Assembly: GCA_964636985.1 (NCBI GenBank)
Contig: CAZWSX010000003.1
Location: 1 to 64,000, forward strand
Source: CAZWSX01 sp964636985
GTDB lineage: Bacteria > Planctomycetota > Planctomycetia > Pirellulales > Pirellulaceae
Direction: 5' to 3'
Length of the DNA stretch: 64,000 nucleotides
Made by a program: the position numbers and the translations under genes. Shown here piece by piece: positions 61,107 to 64,000 of the stretch; the stretch's first letter is position 1; each line of letters opens with the position of its first letter. The notes under the pieces are model-generated. The model saw only the letters and a list, made by a program, of their open reading frames with translations, did not search any database and was not told the DNA's origin.

Positions 61107-63965
61107 CTATTTTGCGAGAGCCGGCACCCAGAAGAAACTGATCACCACGAACAAGGCGATCGCACCCAAAACGATGAACATCACATATTGGCGAATACGT
61201 CCGGTCTGGACGTTTTTCAGCGATTTACCAACGTCGTAGGTGGCGCTGGCGAACGCGTTCACTGAGCCATCGACCACGGTCTGGTCGGCGAAGCCTTCCC
61301 AAAGCCGGGCAATCCAAACGAACGTTTTGGCCGTGTTGTCGAGGAACCAGTCGAACACGTTTTTGTCGTTCGATGAAACCAGGCGACCAAGCCACTGCGT
61401 GGGATAGACGAAGACCATCGCATACAGTTCGTCGAACCACCACTTGTTGAGCAGGAAGTTGTAAATCGGATTGAATTGGCGGCGAACTTCGTCGGCGTTG
61501 AGCCAACGCATCCAGTACATCGCGGTCGCCAAGCCGATGCCGGCGATCCAGGTGCCGGTGGCCAACAGCGTGACGGGGATCTTGATCGAGTCGACGTGCG
61601 ACTTGTGTTCGTCGGGCCACGTCCAACCCAGCCACGGGGCTTGCTGGTCGGCCAGCGTTCCGGCAGGGCGAGCTTGCTCGAGCAAGTTCGCCAGCGAAAG
61701 GCCGTTGATCTTGAAACTTGCTGGCCAGACTGTGCTGACGAGATACCCGCCAATCAGCGTGCAGGCGAGCATCGTTGCGATCCACGGCAGCGTGATGCCG
61801 GTATCGAAAGCAGGATGGTGAGCGTGTTCGCTGTGTCCATGACCGTGATCGTCGTGAGCATGATCATCATGTCCGTGAGCATCGTGGGCATGCGCGTGCT
61901 CGTCGTGGCCGTGAGCGTCATGTGAATGCGCGTCGTGGCCATGTGATTCATGACCATGAGCATCGTGCCCGTGCGAGTCGTGGCCATGAGCATCATGGGC
62001 GTGATCGTGGCCGCTGCCCGACAGGCCGGTAAACCAGCCCTTTTCGAACCCCTTGGCGACGAAGAATGCGCCGGCGATCAACGCGTAGCCGATCATGTTG
62101 AATTCCCAGGCGACGCCGACGGCGAAAACCGCGAGGATCACCAGCGGGATGGTCATCACGGGAGGCGATTCGTGAGCGTGATCGTAACGCTCTTGGTCGC
62201 GAGGCGTTCCGACGAACGTCATGTACCACATGCGGAACATGTAGAACGCCGTGACCGAGGCACCCGCGGCGGCGGCACAGAAGAAGATTGCCGCGTACGG
62301 CGAGTTGTTCGTGATCCAGAGCGAATAGGCTTGCTCAAGGATGGCATCCTTCGAGTAGTAGCCGCTAAAGCCGACTACGAACGGCAAGCTCACACCGGCG
62401 ATGGCAAAGCACCCGATCAACATCGTGATGGCGGTGACGGGCATCTTTTTGTAGAGCCCGCCCATGTAACGCATGTCGTTGGTGTGGACAGCGTGGATCA
62501 CCGAACCGGAGCACATGAAGAGCAAGCTCTTGAAGAAGGCGTGCGTGATCAAGTGCATCAATCCGCCGAGCCAGCCGCCGACTCCCAAGGCGAGCATCAT
62601 GTAGCCGAGTTGGCTGATTGTGGAGTAAGCGAGGACCTTCTTAATGTCGTTGGCGGTGATGGCAATGGTGGCCGCCATGAATAGCGTGATACAGCCGATG
62701 ATGGCGATGACGAACAAGGTTTCTGGTGCGAAGACGGGGTAAAACCGGCCAGTCAGGTAGACGCCAGCCGCGACCATCGTCGCCGAGTGGACCAGCGCCG
62801 AAACCGGCGTGGGGCCTTCCATCGCGTCGGGCAACCACGTGTGGAGCGGGAACTGGGCGCTTTTGCCGATGCAACCGCAGAAGATCCCGACGCCTGCGAC
62901 GACGAGGAGCCAGTAACCATAGCGATAGCCACCGCTGTCGGCAGCGTTTCGCAATTCGGTCGCTTTCTCGTGCAGGGCCGCGGCAACTTCTTCTTTCGAG
63001 GCGTTGGGGCCTTTGGCTTTGACAATTTCGGCGACCTGGTCGGGCGCATCGGCCAGCACCATTTCGTCGGGAACGACCAAGGCGTAGTGGTTTTCGGCGG
63101 AGCGGACCTTGCTGAACAAGCCAGGGCCTTGGCCATCGATATCGCCGAAGGAGAACGTTCCGATGGTCGACCAGATGGCCATCAGGCCGATGATCATGCC
63201 GAAGTCGCCAACGCGGTTGACGATGAAGGCCTTGTTCGCGGCAGTGGAGGCACTGTTACGTTCAACGTAAAAGCCGATCAGGAAGTAGGAGCAAATGCCC
63301 ACCAATTCCCAGAAGACGAAGACGAGCGCGATGTTTCCAGCCAGCACCAAGCCCAACATGCTGAAGCAGAACAGCGACAGGTACTGAAAGAACCGATAGA
63401 AGCGGCCCGGTCGCTTGAGGTGGCGGCCGTTGGAGAGCGTCACTTCTTTGTCGACGATGTCGTGTTCTTCATCGTGCATGTAGCCCATCGCGTAGAAATG
63501 GATGAGCGTCGCGATCAGCGTCACCATGCAGAACATGCCGACGGTGAGAGCATCGATGTAGTAGCTGAAGTCGAGCCGAAGCGTGCCGAACGTGGCGAAG
63601 TTGTAGAACACACCCGAAAGACTGGGTGGGACAGCAACGTGGCCGTGTTCATCGCCATGGGAATCGGAGTGGCCGTGCGCCTCGGCTGCGTGATCGACGG
63701 CTGCGTTATAAGCGACGAGATGGACGGCCTCGCTCGGCGCCACCTGGGCGTGTTTATCGCCATGATGACCTGCGGCGGCGGGCCAGTGGGTGCTCAGCCA
63801 CATGAACAAGGAGACGTACGAAAACACGCCCGCAAAGAAAATGGCACCTGTGGCGATGTAGGCGCCGTTCTTTTTGAGTTGGGGTCCCGCGAACAGGATT
63901 ACCCAAAACGAAAAGAAGGGAAGCAGCACCGCTGCGAGCAAAAGCTTGGGAATGTAAGCGTCCAT
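61107..63965 (-). CDS. nuoL: NADH-quinone oxidoreductase subunit L with His-rich insertions
   Basis: 952 residues against 610-660 normally. Antiporter-like core with FWELVGICSYFLIGF, GKSAQFPLHTWLPDAMEGPT and the long C-terminal lateral helix region (about 850-950). Three insertions: about 64-110 (HHGDKHAQ..., HGHSDSHGDEHGH), about 290-335 and about 652-717, where (HGHD)-type repeats such as GHDHAHDAHGHDSHGHD give dozens of His. Predicted to face the periplasm or cytoplasm depending on the helix count; could bind Zn, Ni or Cu. ATG overlaps the nuoK stop (TAATG). Confidence 0.92.
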   Translation of the reverse strand: MDAYIPKLLLAAVLLPFFSFWVILFAGPQLKKNGAYIATGAIFFAGVFSYVSLFMWLSTHWPAAAGHHGDKHAQVAPSEAVHLVAYNAAVDHAAEAHGHSDSHGDEHGHVAVPPSLSGVFYNFATFGTLRLDFSYYIDALTVGMFCMVTLIATLIHFYAMGYMHDEEHDIVDKEVTLSNGRHLKRPGRFYRFFQYLSLFCFSMLGLVLAGNIALVFVFWELVGICSYFLIGFYVERNSASTAANKAFIVNRVGDFGMIIGLMAIWSTIGTFSFGDIDGQGPGLFSKVRSAENHYALVVPDEMVLADAPDQVAEIVKAKGPNASKEEVAAALHEKATELRNAADSGGYRYGYWLLVVAGVGIFCGCIGKSAQFPLHTWLPDAMEGPTPVSALVHSATMVAAGVYLTGRFYPVFAPETLFVIAIIGCITLFMAATIAITANDIKKVLAYSTISQLGYMMLALGVGGWLGGLMHLITHAFFKSLLFMCSGSVIHAVHTNDMRYMGGLYKKMPVTAITMLIGCFAIAGVSLPFVVGFSGYYSKDAILEQAYSLWITNNSPYAAIFFCAAAAGASVTAFYMFRMWYMTFVGTPRDQERYDHAHESPPVMTIPLVILAVFAVGVAWEFNMIGYALIAGAFFVAKGFEKGWFTGLSGSGHDHAHDAHGHDSHGHDAHGHESHGHDAHSHDAHGHDEHAHAHDAHGHDDHAHDDHGHGHSEHAHHPAFDTGITLPWIATMLACTLIGGYLVSTVWPASFKINGLSLANLLEQARPAGTLADQQAPWLGWTWPDEHKSHVDSIKIPVTLLATGTWIAGIGLATAMYWMRWLNADEVRRQFNPIYNFLLNKWWFDELYAMVFVYPTQWLGRLVSSNDKNVFDWFLDNTAKTFVWIARLWEGFADQTVVDGSVNAFASATYDVGKSLKNVQTGRIRQYVMFIVLGAIALFVVISFFWVPALAK

Positions 63966-64000
63966 TAGCCTTTCAACTCGTCGGCTTGGTCGATATCGAT
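63965..64000 (-). CDS. nuoK: NADH-quinone oxidoreductase subunit K, C-terminal end only
   Basis: Last 11 codons and TAA (IDIDQADELKG) before nuoL, overlapping its ATG by one base; composition and position match the NuoK C-terminus. The gene continues beyond the window. Confidence 0.7.
   Translation of the reverse strand: MDIDQADELKG

Overview
The window looks like a chromosomal segment of a planctomycete, most likely of the Pirellulales type. This is inferred from gene style, not from a marker gene. The signs are leucine-rich-repeat proteins with planctomycete-type repeats, a small membrane protein with an NPYESP start, a Tat-exported Gfo/Idh/MocA oxidoreductase, secreted single-heme and redoxin proteins, zinc-ribbon membrane proteins, two GroEL paralogues and an NrfHA nitrite reductase. 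There is no phage, transposase, integrase, rRNA or CRISPR array. Gene density is moderate, and the gaps carry an unusual load of short dispersed repeats.

Layout. 1-3.3 kb: 3' part of a membrane fatty-acid desaturase and two tandem LRR membrane proteins. 3.4-6.5 kb: sulfate activation (cysD, cysNC). 7.5-8.5 kb: a HEAT/thioredoxin-fold gene interrupted by one in-frame UGA exactly at the first position of a CxxC-type motif, followed by a possible SECIS hairpin; this is the best selenoprotein candidate in the window. 8.5-10.5 kb: nrfHA ammonia-forming nitrite reductase. 10.7-25 kb: metabolic and hypothetical genes (VOC protein, hydrolases, methyltransferase, amidohydrolase, HpcH aldolase, acyl-CoA ligase, YjiK-like protein, carboxymuconolactone decarboxylase-like protein). 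25-28.7 kb: WD40 protein, then a double-winged-helix GntR regulator overlapping a Gfo/Idh gene, with an 11-bp inverted repeat on its promoter. 28.8-34 kb: a DHFR-like/YCII/DHFR-like/DoxX cluster and small proteins. 34.6-35.7 kb: a RES-Xre toxin-antitoxin locus whose toxin has an in-frame amber codon. 35.9-47 kb: GAF-SpoIIE phosphatase, threonine aldolase, cytochrome, nitrilase, zinc-ribbon proteins and an HD phosphohydrolase. 47-54.5 kb: protein folding (dnaJ-grpE-fmdB-yacG and groEL-groES-groEL), the chaperonin operon preceded by sigma-54-type promoter sequences. 55.5-64 kb: TatD and the end of a complex I operon (nuoK-L-M-N) with long insertions, including a His-rich stretch in NuoL.

Dispersed repeats. 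About 25 intergenic copies of a short hairpin occur. The loop (TGGC or TTGGC) and the flank GGCTAC are constant, while the stem arms change together (GCGTTC/GAACGC, GCACTC/GAGTGC, CGGTC/GACCG and others). This covariation suggests the structure is what is conserved. In five genes the CTA of the repeat is the TAG stop codon of the neighbouring gene. A second dispersed family (CACGGAG-rich, often with an AT-rich companion) and a third (GGCGTC/GACGCC hairpin) are also present.

Limits. All calls come from reading the sequence and general knowledge of protein families; no database search or folding program was run. Start codons were chosen by protein family length, signal peptides, ribosome binding sites and exclusion of translated repeats.
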